This document shows, in pieces, positions 1-5,555 of a stretch of 10,056 nucleotides of DNA. The stretch is from Pseudomonadota bacterium. GTDB lineage: Bacteria; Pseudomonadota; Alphaproteobacteria; Paracaedibacterales; CAIULA01. The first letter of the stretch is position 1, and each line of letters starts with the position of its first letter. A model generated the notes under the pieces. That model was given only the letters and a program-made list of their open reading frames with translations, did no database searches and was not told the DNA's origin. The stretch lies in assembly GCA_021804455.1 (NCBI GenBank), contig JAJZHT010000036.1:1-10056 (forward strand). The letters are read 5' to 3'. The translations under genes and the position numbers were made by a program.

Positions 1-31
1 GTGAGGCTGTTAATTCGTAACGTGCAACCAT
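1..31 (-). CDS. IS5-family transposase, first 10 codons (partial)
   Basis: The ATG is read on the minus strand from base 31 and gives MVARYELTAS before the window ends. It is identical to the start of the transposase at 4151. The IS promoter (TTGCAA and TATACT boxes) lies upstream, in bases 63-90 read on the minus strand. Only the N-terminus is present, so integrity of the gene cannot be judged. Confidence 0.85.
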   Translation of the reverse strand, partial: MVARYELTAS

Positions 32-109
32 AACCTTGTCTCTCTCTTTGATTTTTAAGACAAGTATAAAAATTTATTCTCTCTTTGCAATTTAAATGGT
101 GATTGAACC
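1..109 (-). mobile_element. Left end of an IS5-family insertion sequence, partial (runs off the window)
   Basis: The reverse complement of bases 1-109 matches the left end of the complete IS at 4073-4181 base for base (109/109 by eye), including the terminal repeat that starts GGTTCAATCACC. The outer edge is base 109, followed by TA at 110-111, the dinucleotide also found beside both ends of the complete copy. This copy is inverted relative to the other, and its transposase points leftwards out of the window. Perfect identity suggests recent transposition or ongoing gene conversion. Whether the copy is complete cannot be seen from here. Confidence 0.95.
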
Positions 110-858
110 TAAGCTTTTCTTAAGGTTTTTTTTGGCAAAAGACGCTTCAAGGCCTCCCATTCCATAAAAGCATTTTTTATGTTGTGCTTTCCTGTTTCTT
201 GCACCACTTTTTGACAAACCTCATGACTGGGAATCGAAAGAGACTGCCCCATAGATAAAGCGGCTATTTGAACTGTTGCTGCTTTTTCTAAGGTGTACAT
301 AGTGGTAAAAGCTTCCGCCAAAGAAGAACCCACTGTCAAAAAACCATGGTTGCGTAAAATCATAATATTATTACTTCCAAGGTCGGCAATGAGACTTTCT
401 TGCTCTTCTGGATTGACAGCAATCCCTTGATAATCATGAAAAGAAATTTTTCCATAAAAATGACACGCGTGTTGACTGATGGGAAGCAATCCTTGATCTA
501 AAGCTGAAATCGCCATACCTGTTACAGTATGCAAATGAACCACGGCTGTGATATCCTCTCGGGCGGTATGCAAAGCACCATGAATAATGATTCCTGCGGG
601 ATTAACTTCATAAGGTGTTCGATTCAAAATTTTTCCATCAAGAGATACTTTAACAAGGTTTTCTGGTGTAACTTCATGAAAATGTAAACCAAAAGGATTG
701 ATCAAAAAGCAATCTTTTTGGCCTGGTATCCTTGCAGAGATATGCGTGTAAATAAGGTCTGTCCAGCCAAAACTAGCCGCAAGATGATAAGCCGAAGCTA
801 GATCTTGACGAACTCTCCATTCTGGATCACAAAAAGAGCTATGGGCCAAAACTGACAT
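109..858 (-). CDS. Class II aldolase/adducin-family protein
   Basis: This 249-aa protein has the class II aldolase/adducin fold, a family of zinc-dependent sugar-phosphate aldolases and relatives, probably cytosolic. The metal-binding HxH is at residues 108 and 110 (VVHLHT), and a third histidine, H171, lies in NHGFL. The fuculose-aldolase acid (Glu in SSEWRFH) aligns here with NPAGIIIH, so the usual catalytic acid seems absent. This matches the poorly characterised 'class II aldolase/adducin family' of alphaproteobacteria, and the substrate is unknown. The start is the ATG at 858, with AGAAGGA about six bases upstream. A TTG at 915 would add 19 residues that do not fit the family and has no ribosome site. 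The stop codon TAG spans the IS boundary: TA is the target dinucleotide and G is the first IS base. The native last residues may therefore have been replaced, although the EWEALKRLL end suggests that little was lost. Confidence 0.85.
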   Translation of the reverse strand: MSVLAHSSFCDPEWRVRQDLASAYHLAASFGWTDLIYTHISARIPGQKDCFLINPFGLHFHEVTPENLVKVSLDGKILNRTPYEVNPAGIIIHGALHTAREDITAVVHLHTVTGMAISALDQGLLPISQHACHFYGKISFHDYQGIAVNPEEQESLIADLGSNNIMILRNHGFLTVGSSLAEAFTTMYTLEKAATVQIAALSMGQSLSIPSHEVCQKVVQETGKHNIKNAFMEWEALKRLLPKKTLRKA

Positions 859-961
859 AAAGATTCCTTCTCGCGTTAATCTTTGGGTATTGCCATCTAC
901 TGGAAATAGTAGCAAATATTTAATTTTAAAAAAATTTTAAATTTATTTTTGATAAAATTTT
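859..961. promoter_or_regulatory. Divergent intergenic region, AT-rich, likely promoters
   Basis: This 103-base gap separates the minus-strand aldolase gene from plus-strand ccmB. Bases 913-961 are almost entirely A and T, as expected where two divergent promoters sit. The aldolase Shine-Dalgarno (AGAAGGA on the minus strand) lies just beside base 859. I cannot assign convincing -35/-10 pairs because the run is too low in complexity. No operator-like palindrome stands out. Confidence 0.4.
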
Positions 962-1609
962 ATGAAAAACAAAACTTATTTTCTTTGCCGGTTCTTTTTC
1001 AAGGATGCAAAAGGCCTCACAAGCAGTGTTTTCTTACTCTTTTGTTTAATCCTTATCCAACTGGGCTACATCTTCCACAATGAAGAAGATGTCCTAGAAG
1101 GCCTGTTAACTCTTATCTTCATTATTTTATTTCTAGTTACCACCCATGCCTTCGAACAAACTCTTTATCAGGATCTTCAAGATGGTAGTTTCGAATGGTT
1201 TCTAAGCCAAAAAATAAGCATCTTCACCTATTTTTTTTCCAAATGTTTTGTTTTTATGGTTACAGTTCTTCTTCCGCTTTTAACACTTATAACCTTTATC
1301 CAAAGTCTTCAAAATCTACCGTGGCAACAAAATTTAACCCTATGGATCTGCCTGTTTTTAGCAGGAATTCAAACCGTTTTGATATCGGGTAGTTTAAGCC
1401 TGGGGCTTCTTATCTGCCAACAAAATCTCAATTTCAGCCTTCCTTTCTGTTTATTACCCTTGCAAATTCCTAATTTGATTATCTTAAGAGCTGTGGAAAC
1501 GCAACAAATGGGATCCTTGTCAGCCATTCTTTTCCTTATTGGTCTTAGCCTTTTGGCTGTAGCAACCAGCCAAGCTATTGTTAAAGCGATCTTAAAACCC
1601 TGGAAATAA
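962..1609 (+). CDS. ccmB: Heme exporter / cytochrome c maturation protein CcmB
   Basis: This 215-aa integral membrane protein resembles CcmB, the permease partner of the CcmA ATPase. CcmAB powers release of heme-loaded CcmE during cytochrome c maturation at the inner membrane. Six hydrophobic stretches can be seen, at about 22-40, 44-62, 90-115, 125-150, 155-172 and 184-208. The family signature after the second helix is present as LYQDLQDGSFEWFLSQK (compare D-x-x-D-G-x-L-E in CcmB), and LLPLQIPNLII matches the conserved LPLYIPVLIF region. Length is normal (about 220 aa). The ATG at 962 is the first start after an in-frame stop at 953-955. It has no clear Shine-Dalgarno, only AT-rich sequence. 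No ccmA, ccmC or other ccm gene is adjacent, so the ccm genes appear dispersed, as in Rickettsiales. Confidence 0.78.
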   Translation: MKNKTYFLCRFFFKDAKGLTSSVFLLFCLILIQLGYIFHNEEDVLEGLLTLIFIILFLVTTHAFEQTLYQDLQDGSFEWFLSQKISIFTYFFSKCFVFMVTVLLPLLTLITFIQSLQNLPWQQNLTLWICLFLAGIQTVLISGSLSLGLLICQQNLNFSLPFCLLPLQIPNLIILRAVETQQMGSLSAILFLIGLSLLAVATSQAIVKAILKPWK

Positions 1610-1679
1610 CAAAAGCCCGTCGATAGCATTGCATCCTTTTTCCCTTTCATCCTATGATGGCAATCATAACAATCTCAAC

Positions 1680-2654
1680 ATGAATCCTTTTTCAAAAGTG
1701 CATAATGTTTCTTCTTCCTTAAGTCCTACCCCTTTGTGGCAAGTCCGCATTCGTGTTAATTACTATGGCACCCAAAATGTTTTAAATTTATTGGAAACCA
1801 AAGGATTTAAAGCCCTAGGGTGGTACGAGTGTGAAGACGCCCCTGTTTGCGACGTTGAGGATGAGAATGGCTTTCCTATTGCCTCAGAATTTATCGTAGA
1901 AGGATATTGCCAAACCCAACCTCTGGCGGATCACTTGCGCCCTCATTTAGAAATGATGGCTGCTCTTTTGGGAATTAAAACCCCTGTTCTTTTGTCGTGC
2001 CAACCCGTTGACAATCAGGATTGGTTAGAAAAATGTTATCAAGAACTATCTCCCCAAAAGATTGGTGATTATTATATTTATGGCAGTCATGATCAGGACA
2101 AAGTAGACGTTCCTGCAGGGTTTATACCTCTGCAAATTGATGCAGCAACAGCCTTTGGGAGTGGTGATCATCCCACAACCACAGGATGTCTAACAGCCCT
2201 TAGCGATTTCCGATCGAAGTTTTCTTTTTCTTCGATACTTGATATGGGATGTGGTTCAGGTATTTTAGCAATTGCTGCCGCAAAGACATGGCCTCAAGCA
2301 TCCGTGATGGCTGTTGATAATGACCCTGAATCAGTTCGGGTTACTTTGCATAATGCCCAACTGAACCACTGTGAAACCATTCAATGTGTCCTCAGTCACG
2401 GTTTTGAGGATCCCCTAGTCCAACAAAAGGCACCTTTCACGCTAATTGTTGCCAATATCCTAGCCAAACCGTTATGCGAAATGGCTTTCCCGATGCACCA
2501 ATGTCTTGCTTTGAACGGTGTGATTGTTTTATCGGGGCTGTTACAACGCCAACAAGATCAGGTGTTGCTGGCCTATCAACAACAAGGATTACAACTGAAA
2601 CAAACGTATCATTTTGAAAATTGGGTAACATTGGTTTTAACATGCCAGAAATAA
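1680..2654 (+). CDS. prmA: Ribosomal protein L11 methyltransferase PrmA
   Basis: This 324-aa cytosolic enzyme uses S-adenosylmethionine to trimethylate ribosomal protein L11. The N-terminal substrate-recognition domain covers about residues 18-125. The PrmA hallmark AFGSGDHPTT is at 158-167. SAM motif I, LDMGCGSGI, is at 187-195. The acidic ribose-binding region AVDNDP follows (D213), and the family motif ANILAKPL is at 258-265. The ATG at 1680 is chosen because homology begins soon after it. A TTG at 1629 would add 17 unrelated residues. No strong ribosome site precedes the ATG. The gene lies 70 bases after ccmB, and its last 13 bases overlap pgk, suggesting a ccmB-prmA-pgk transcript. The protein is somewhat longer than E. 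coli PrmA (293 aa), largely at the N-terminus. Confidence 0.93.
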   Translation: MNPFSKVHNVSSSLSPTPLWQVRIRVNYYGTQNVLNLLETKGFKALGWYECEDAPVCDVEDENGFPIASEFIVEGYCQTQPLADHLRPHLEMMAALLGIKTPVLLSCQPVDNQDWLEKCYQELSPQKIGDYYIYGSHDQDKVDVPAGFIPLQIDAATAFGSGDHPTTTGCLTALSDFRSKFSFSSILDMGCGSGILAIAAAKTWPQASVMAVDNDPESVRVTLHNAQLNHCETIQCVLSHGFEDPLVQQKAPFTLIVANILAKPLCEMAFPMHQCLALNGVIVLSGLLQRQQDQVLLAYQQQGLQLKQTYHFENWVTLVLTCQK

Positions 2655-3862
2655 AAGATGATTTGGAAAAGGTAACGTTACCCACCCTGAAAGAATACGA
2701 TGTTAGTGGGAAAAACGTCTTGGTTCGGGTGGACTTAAATGTTCCTATGCACAACGGAAGGATTAATGATTTTTCCCGTTTGGTGGCGATTCGCGATACC
2801 GTTTCTTATTTGCTTAAGCATCAGGCCAAAGTTATTCTTTTATCCCACTTTGGCAGGCCCCAGCCTGAAAACAACCCCACGAAATGGGATCTAGGCTATT
2901 CTTTAGAAGTTTTGGTGCCTGATTTGGCGTCCGTTTTAGGACATCCTGTACATTTTATTCCTCACTATGCAGGGCCTCTTGTTTCAAGAGCTTTGTCTGA
3001 ACAAACTAATGTCCATGTGTTTTTACTGGAAAATATTCGGTATGCTGTTGGGGAAGAAACAAACAGCCAGGATTTAGCCCGTCAACTTGCACAGGGGATG
3101 GATCTTTATGTGAATGAAGCTTTTTCCTGTTCTCACCGTGCCCATGCTTCTCTTGAGGCCATTACCCACGTCCTTCCTAGTGTGGCAGGTTTCAATTTGC
3201 AAAAAGAAGTGGCTTATCTTGAGCGTTGCTTAAGTCATCCTGCCCATCCTGTGACAGCGATTGTGGGAGGATCCAAGGTCTCCACCAAACTGTCTTTATT
3301 GGAAAATTTGGCACAAAAGGTGGATATTCTGGTCATTGGCGGGGCGATGGCAAACACATTTTTGGCTGCTCAGGGTCATACCATTGGTGCGTCCGTTTTT
3401 GAGCCCGCTTTCCTTCCCATGGCACGTAAAGTACTAGCCACACCTGGCGTAACCCTTGTTTTGCCCCAAGATGTTATTGTTGCTTCCCATCTAGAGGCGG
3501 ATCACGGTATTCATAGAAATCTTGATTCTATTCAAAAAGATGAAAAAATTTTTGATATCGGGCCCAACACCGTGCAACACATTATCAGCCTTTTATACTC
3601 TTCTAAAACGATTGTATGGAATGGGCCTGTAGGAGCCTTTGAATATCCACCTTTTGAAAAAGGAACATGGAATATTGCACAGGCTCTCGCCAACGTTACA
3701 TCCCAGGGTGTTTTAACCGTTGCGGGTGGGGGAGATACGCTGTCAGCCCTGAATTCTTTAGGACTAAAAGACCAGCTATCTCATGTTTCAACCGCGGGGG
3801 GAGCCTTCTTAGAATGGCTAGAAGGAAAAGATTTACCTGCTATCCAAGCCTTACGTCCATAA
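2642..3862 (+). CDS. pgk: Phosphoglycerate kinase
   Basis: This 406-aa cytosolic enzyme interconverts 1,3-bisphosphoglycerate plus ADP and 3-phosphoglycerate plus ATP in glycolysis/gluconeogenesis. Visible family motifs are VRVDLNVP (28-35), SHFGRP (68-73), LLENIRYAVGEE (128-139), NEAFSCSHRAHAS (158-170), VGGSKVSTKL (208-217), the nucleotide-site stretch IGGAMANTFLAAQG (232-245), WNGPVGAFE (326-334), GGGDT (362-366) and STAGGAFLEWLEG (383-395). All expected blocks are present and in order, so the gene looks functional. The usual NDAF is NEAF here, a conservative change. The chosen ATG lies inside the end of prmA (13-base overlap) without its own Shine-Dalgarno, which implies translational coupling. 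A TTG at 2621 would add seven residues. Neither gap nor fba, frequent pgk neighbours, is nearby. Confidence 0.95.
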   Translation: MPEIKDDLEKVTLPTLKEYDVSGKNVLVRVDLNVPMHNGRINDFSRLVAIRDTVSYLLKHQAKVILLSHFGRPQPENNPTKWDLGYSLEVLVPDLASVLGHPVHFIPHYAGPLVSRALSEQTNVHVFLLENIRYAVGEETNSQDLARQLAQGMDLYVNEAFSCSHRAHASLEAITHVLPSVAGFNLQKEVAYLERCLSHPAHPVTAIVGGSKVSTKLSLLENLAQKVDILVIGGAMANTFLAAQGHTIGASVFEPAFLPMARKVLATPGVTLVLPQDVIVASHLEADHGIHRNLDSIQKDEKIFDIGPNTVQHIISLLYSSKTIVWNGPVGAFEYPPFEKGTWNIAQALANVTSQGVLTVAGGGDTLSALNSLGLKDQLSHVSTAGGAFLEWLEGKDLPAIQALRP

Positions 3863-3881
3863 TCTTTCCCACATAAATTCC

Positions 3882-4072
3882 TTACCACGGGATCGATTCT
3901 GCATGACGCAGGATTTTCTCGGCATCCTCAGTATAATCGCCTGTTGAATGGTGTAAAGTCATCCCAGGTTGCAAACGCAAAGCCCCATGACTGCTTTTAA
4001 TGCCACGAATCAAGATACGCTTGGCCGGTTTATTTTGGCCTGGCCACAAAGGGTAAAGATTAATATTCCCTA
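3882..4072 (-). pseudogene. 3' remnant of a tRNA1(Val) adenine methyltransferase (TrmN6)-like gene, cut by the IS
   Basis: On the minus strand, bases 4072-3882 encode about 62 residues ending in ESIPW and TAA, with no native start. The only start-like codon is a TTG at 4079, inside the IS. The pattern PLWPGQNKPAKRILIRGIK, then a leucine-rich LRLQPGMTLH and YTEDAEKILRHA, resembles the C-terminal tail of alphaproteobacterial TrmN6-type methyltransferases. In those the tail reads roughly P-hP-x3-x-PA-R-hhhR-hKGS-APL-LLP-hhLH, then FTPEAE. The identification is from memory of that family and is only moderately sure. The missing N-terminal part, about three quarters of a typical protein, would hold the SAM-binding and NPPY motifs, so this piece cannot be active. 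It converges on pgk, with 19 bases between the two stop codons and no hairpin terminator visible. Confidence 0.6.
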
Positions 4073-4093
4073 GGTTCAATCACCATTTAAATT
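4073..4093 (+). repeat. Left terminal inverted repeat of the IS
   Basis: Twenty-one bases starting GGTTCAATCACCATTT are the exact reverse complement of 4904-4924. The same repeat occurs at 89-109 on the minus strand. The pairing ends inside the element, where left reads GCAAAG and right, reverse-complemented, reads AAGC. Confidence 0.95.
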
Positions 4094-4119
4094 GCAAAGA
4101 GAGAATAAATTTTTATACT
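4092..4119 (+). promoter_or_regulatory. Probable sigma-70 promoter of the transposase
   Basis: TTGCAA at 4092-4097 and TATACT at 4114-4119 are separated by 16 bases, close to sigma-70 consensus and spacing. A purine-rich stretch, GAGAGAGACAAGG, precedes the transposase ATG at 4151 and would serve as ribosome site. The -35 box overlaps the inner end of the terminal repeat, so transposase bound at the end could repress it (inference). Transcription runs toward the tra genes, which begin shortly after the right end of the IS. Confidence 0.6.
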
Positions 4120-4150
4120 TGTCTTAAAAATCAAAGAGAGAGACAAGGTT

Positions 4151-4522
4151 ATGGTTGCACGTTACGAATTAACAGCCTCACAATGGCAGAAGGTAGAGCC
4201 CTTTCTTCCCGGCAAATTGACAGACAGAGGCCGAACGGGGAGAGATAACCGTTTGTTTGTGAATGGTTGCTTATGGGTCATTCGTAGCGGAGCAATGTGG
4301 CATCATTTACCGGAACAGTATGGTCCATGGAAGCGGACCTATAATCGTTTTCGTCGTTGGGCACATGCAGGTGTATGGGAAAAGGTTTTTGAGATTTTGT
4401 TGGCAGACAGCAAAAATACATATCGCCTGATTGACAGTAGCATTGTACGGGCTCATCAACACGCAACGACCGGACGTGGTTTAAAAAAAACACGTCTGTG
4501 GGGCGAAGTCGTGGAGGATTAA
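4151..4522 (+). CDS. IS5-family transposase, N-terminal frame (orfA)
   Basis: This 123-aa product holds the N-terminal DUF4096-type DNA-binding part of an IS5/IS427 transposase: the tryptophan-containing segment SQWQKVEPFLP, then GCLWVIRSGAMWHHLP and a basic YNRFRRW stretch. The first catalytic aspartate of the DDE triad is D95 in LIDSSIV, followed by the usual RAHQH. Frame 0 ends soon after a run of eight A (4483-4490), giving a short non-homologous tail (TRLWGEVVED). The full enzyme needs a -1 shift into orfB, giving a fusion of 251 aa. Alone it lacks two catalytic residues and might act as a regulator (inference). The start is the ATG at 4151, with a purine-rich ribosome site. Confidence 0.92.
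   Translation: MVARYELTASQWQKVEPFLPGKLTDRGRTGRDNRLFVNGCLWVIRSGAMWHHLPEQYGPWKRTYNRFRRWAHAGVWEKVFEILLADSKNTYRLIDSSIVRAHQHATTGRGLKKTRLWGEVVED
4483..4489 (+). other. Probable -1 ribosomal frameshift site (A AAA AAA) in the transposase
   Basis: In frame 0 the codons read TTA AAA AAA ACA, so bases 4483-4489 form the slippery heptamer A AAA AAA within a run of eight A. A one-base backward slip continues as AAC ACG TCT GTG, leading directly into VGRSRGGLTTK, the point where homology to the transposase catalytic domain resumes. This is the usual IS427-group arrangement. No clear downstream stem-loop was identified by eye. A slip by RNA polymerase on the A run would have the same effect. Confidence 0.8.
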
Positions 4523-4905
4523 CGACAAAGCTTCATTGTGTCACCGATGGCACAGGCAAACCCCTTAAATTCCTGATCACAGCCGGACAGACTGCAGACT
4601 GCACCCAAGCTGAATCGTTGTTGAAAGGACAAAAAGCAAAAGCTGTATTGGCCGATAAAGGCTATGACACTGATACAATTATTCGCTTTATAAAGCGCTG
4701 TATGAAAGCAAAAGCTGTGATTCCTCCAAAACGTAACCGTAATCTCCGGCGGCGTTATGATAAGCAACTTTACAAAGTACGAAACCTTATCGAAAGGACC
4801 TTTAATAAACTCAAGCATTGGCGGCGGATCTCTACACGATATGACCGATGTGATGTTATGTTCATCTCTTCCGTCTCCCTTGCTTGTATCGCTATTTGGG
4901 CTTAA
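4498..4905 (+). CDS. IS5-family transposase, C-terminal DDE frame (orfB)
   Basis: The 135 residues read from the GTG at 4498 hold the rest of the DDE catalytic domain: GRSRGGLTTKLH, the second aspartate D53 in LADKGYD, IPPKRNR, and the glutamate E99 in LIERTFNKLK, followed by RRISTRYD. These motifs match IS427-group transposases, which catalyse cut-and-paste or replicative strand transfer at the IS ends. The frame is open upstream as far as the A run, and translation most likely comes from frameshifting out of orfA rather than from the GTG, which has no evident ribosome site. The TAA stop at 4903-4905 lies partly in the right terminal repeat. Confidence 0.92.
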   Translation: MGRSRGGLTTKLHCVTDGTGKPLKFLITAGQTADCTQAESLLKGQKAKAVLADKGYDTDTIIRFIKRCMKAKAVIPPKRNRNLRRRYDKQLYKVRNLIERTFNKLKHWRRISTRYDRCDVMFISSVSLACIAIWA

Positions 4906-4924
4906 TTTAAATGGTGATTGAACC
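4904..4924 (-). repeat. Right terminal inverted repeat of the IS
   Basis: This is the perfect 21-base reverse complement of 4073-4093, ending TGGTGATTGAACC, and is followed by TA at 4925-4926. The transposase stop codon overlaps its first two bases. Confidence 0.95.
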
Positions 4925-4964
4925 TAACACTCCTCCTTCTTATATTCGTGAATGGATAGGGTAA
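4925..4964 (+). pseudogene. traL: 3' end of traL, truncated by the IS
   Basis: Directly after the IS, a frame reads NTPPSYIREWIG and a TAA at 4962-4964, nine bases before the traE ATG. F-plasmid TraL, a small inner-membrane protein needed for pilus assembly, ends in DSCFRQWIK, so the S-(Y/C)-(I/F)-R-(E/Q)-W-I pattern matches at the corresponding place. traL is also the gene that precedes traE in F-type operons. Only about 12 codons of roughly 100 remain. The rest, and any traA pilin gene upstream of it, are missing here and replaced by the IS and chromosomal genes. The identification relies on a short peptide plus position, both pointing the same way. Confidence 0.75.
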
Positions 4965-4973
4965 GAGGAAATT

Positions 4974-5555
4974 ATGCACTACGCTATTACCACTCAATAT
5001 CTGAGAGCCTTTAAAAAACAGCGAAATATTTTCATTGGCTTTTTAGCATTGTCTTTGATTGTTAATATTCTTCAAGGATTGGAGCGATTATTTTCTAAAG
5101 AGAAAACGATTATTTTACCGCCTTCTATTCAAAAAGAAATGTGGGTAAGAGGGGCTGAAGTTTCAGAGACCTATTTAGAGGAATGGGCTTACTATCTTTC
5201 TTCTTTGTTGCTTACGGTTTCTCCTAGCACAATTGGATACCAAACAGAGCTCGTTTTAAGACATGTTAGTCCTAGCTTCTACCCTCGCTTAAAACAACAA
5301 TTACGTCAAGAAGCTGAACATTTGCAGAAGAATAACGCCACAACGGTCTTTCAACCCAAAGAAGTGACCATCGACAAGGCGACGATGAAAGCCACAATTA
5401 AGGGGAATTTAACATCTTGGGTCGGAAAGGAACGAGTTTCTGAAAAACCCCAAGAGGTTGAGATAGGCTTTGCCATGACAGCTGGGAAGTTCTTACAGGT
5501 TATCCAATTCGAATTATTCAATAAAGTGACAACTGAGACAGGAGAAGAAGAATGA
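4974..5555 (+). CDS. traE: Conjugal transfer protein TraE (F-type T4SS)
   Basis: This 193-aa protein is close to F TraE (188 aa), a VirB5/VirB8-type component of the mating-pair apparatus anchored in the inner membrane. A single N-terminal membrane helix spans about residues 19-35, followed by NILQGLERL, which parallels SVNVIQG in F TraE. The periplasmic part contains EWAYYLSSLLLTVSPST, HVSPSFYPRLKQQL and the conserved TIKGNLTSWVG (141-151; F has IRGVLKTWIG). Translation starts at the ATG at 4974, with AAGAGGAAA five to eight bases upstream. The end overlaps traK by ATGA. The native operon promoter is presumably lost with traA/traL, so expression may depend on read-through from the IS. Confidence 0.92.
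   Translation: MHYAITTQYLRAFKKQRNIFIGFLALSLIVNILQGLERLFSKEKTIILPPSIQKEMWVRGAEVSETYLEEWAYYLSSLLLTVSPSTIGYQTELVLRHVSPSFYPRLKQQLRQEAEHLQKNNATTVFQPKEVTIDKATMKATIKGNLTSWVGKERVSEKPQEVEIGFAMTAGKFLQVIQFELFNKVTTETGEEE

Larger units (their letters stand above)
4073..4924 (+). mobile_element. Complete IS5-family (IS427-like) insertion sequence, 852 bp
   Basis: The element is bounded by perfect 21-bp inverted repeats at 4073-4093 and 4904-4924 and flanked by TA on each side (4071-4072 and 4925-4926). It carries two overlapping transposase frames, the second in the -1 frame, as in the IS427 subgroup, whose members usually duplicate a short TA-containing target. The sequences beyond the two ends belong to different genes, a methyltransferase-like 3' end on the left and traL on the right. 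The TA pair is therefore not proof of a simple insertion. An identical left end lies at 1-109 in inverted orientation. The element looks intact and potentially active. Confidence 0.95.

Noticed and set aside
1195..1650. Open frames at 1195-1392 (plus) and 1369-1650 (minus)
   Set aside because: They overlap ccmB in other frames, have odd composition and no homology pattern.
1610..1679. Possible small RNA or terminator between ccmB and prmA
   Set aside because: Only a weak five-base pairing (ATGAT/ATCAT near 1654-1667) is visible, too short to support a call.
2437..2754. Minus-strand open frame across the prmA/pgk overlap
   Set aside because: It is antisense to two well-supported genes and encodes no recognisable domain.
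3667..3876. Plus-strand open frame of 69 codons at the end of pgk
   Set aside because: It is an out-of-frame shadow of the conserved GGGDT and STAGGAFLEW region of pgk.
3863..3881. Terminator between the converging pgk and methyltransferase remnant
   Set aside because: The 19-base gap has no inverted repeat or T run that would form an intrinsic terminator.
4684..4697. Perfect 14-base palindrome CGCTTTATAAAGCG
   Set aside because: It lies within the transposase catalytic coding region with no T run after it. It is best explained by chance within codons rather than as a terminator or operator.
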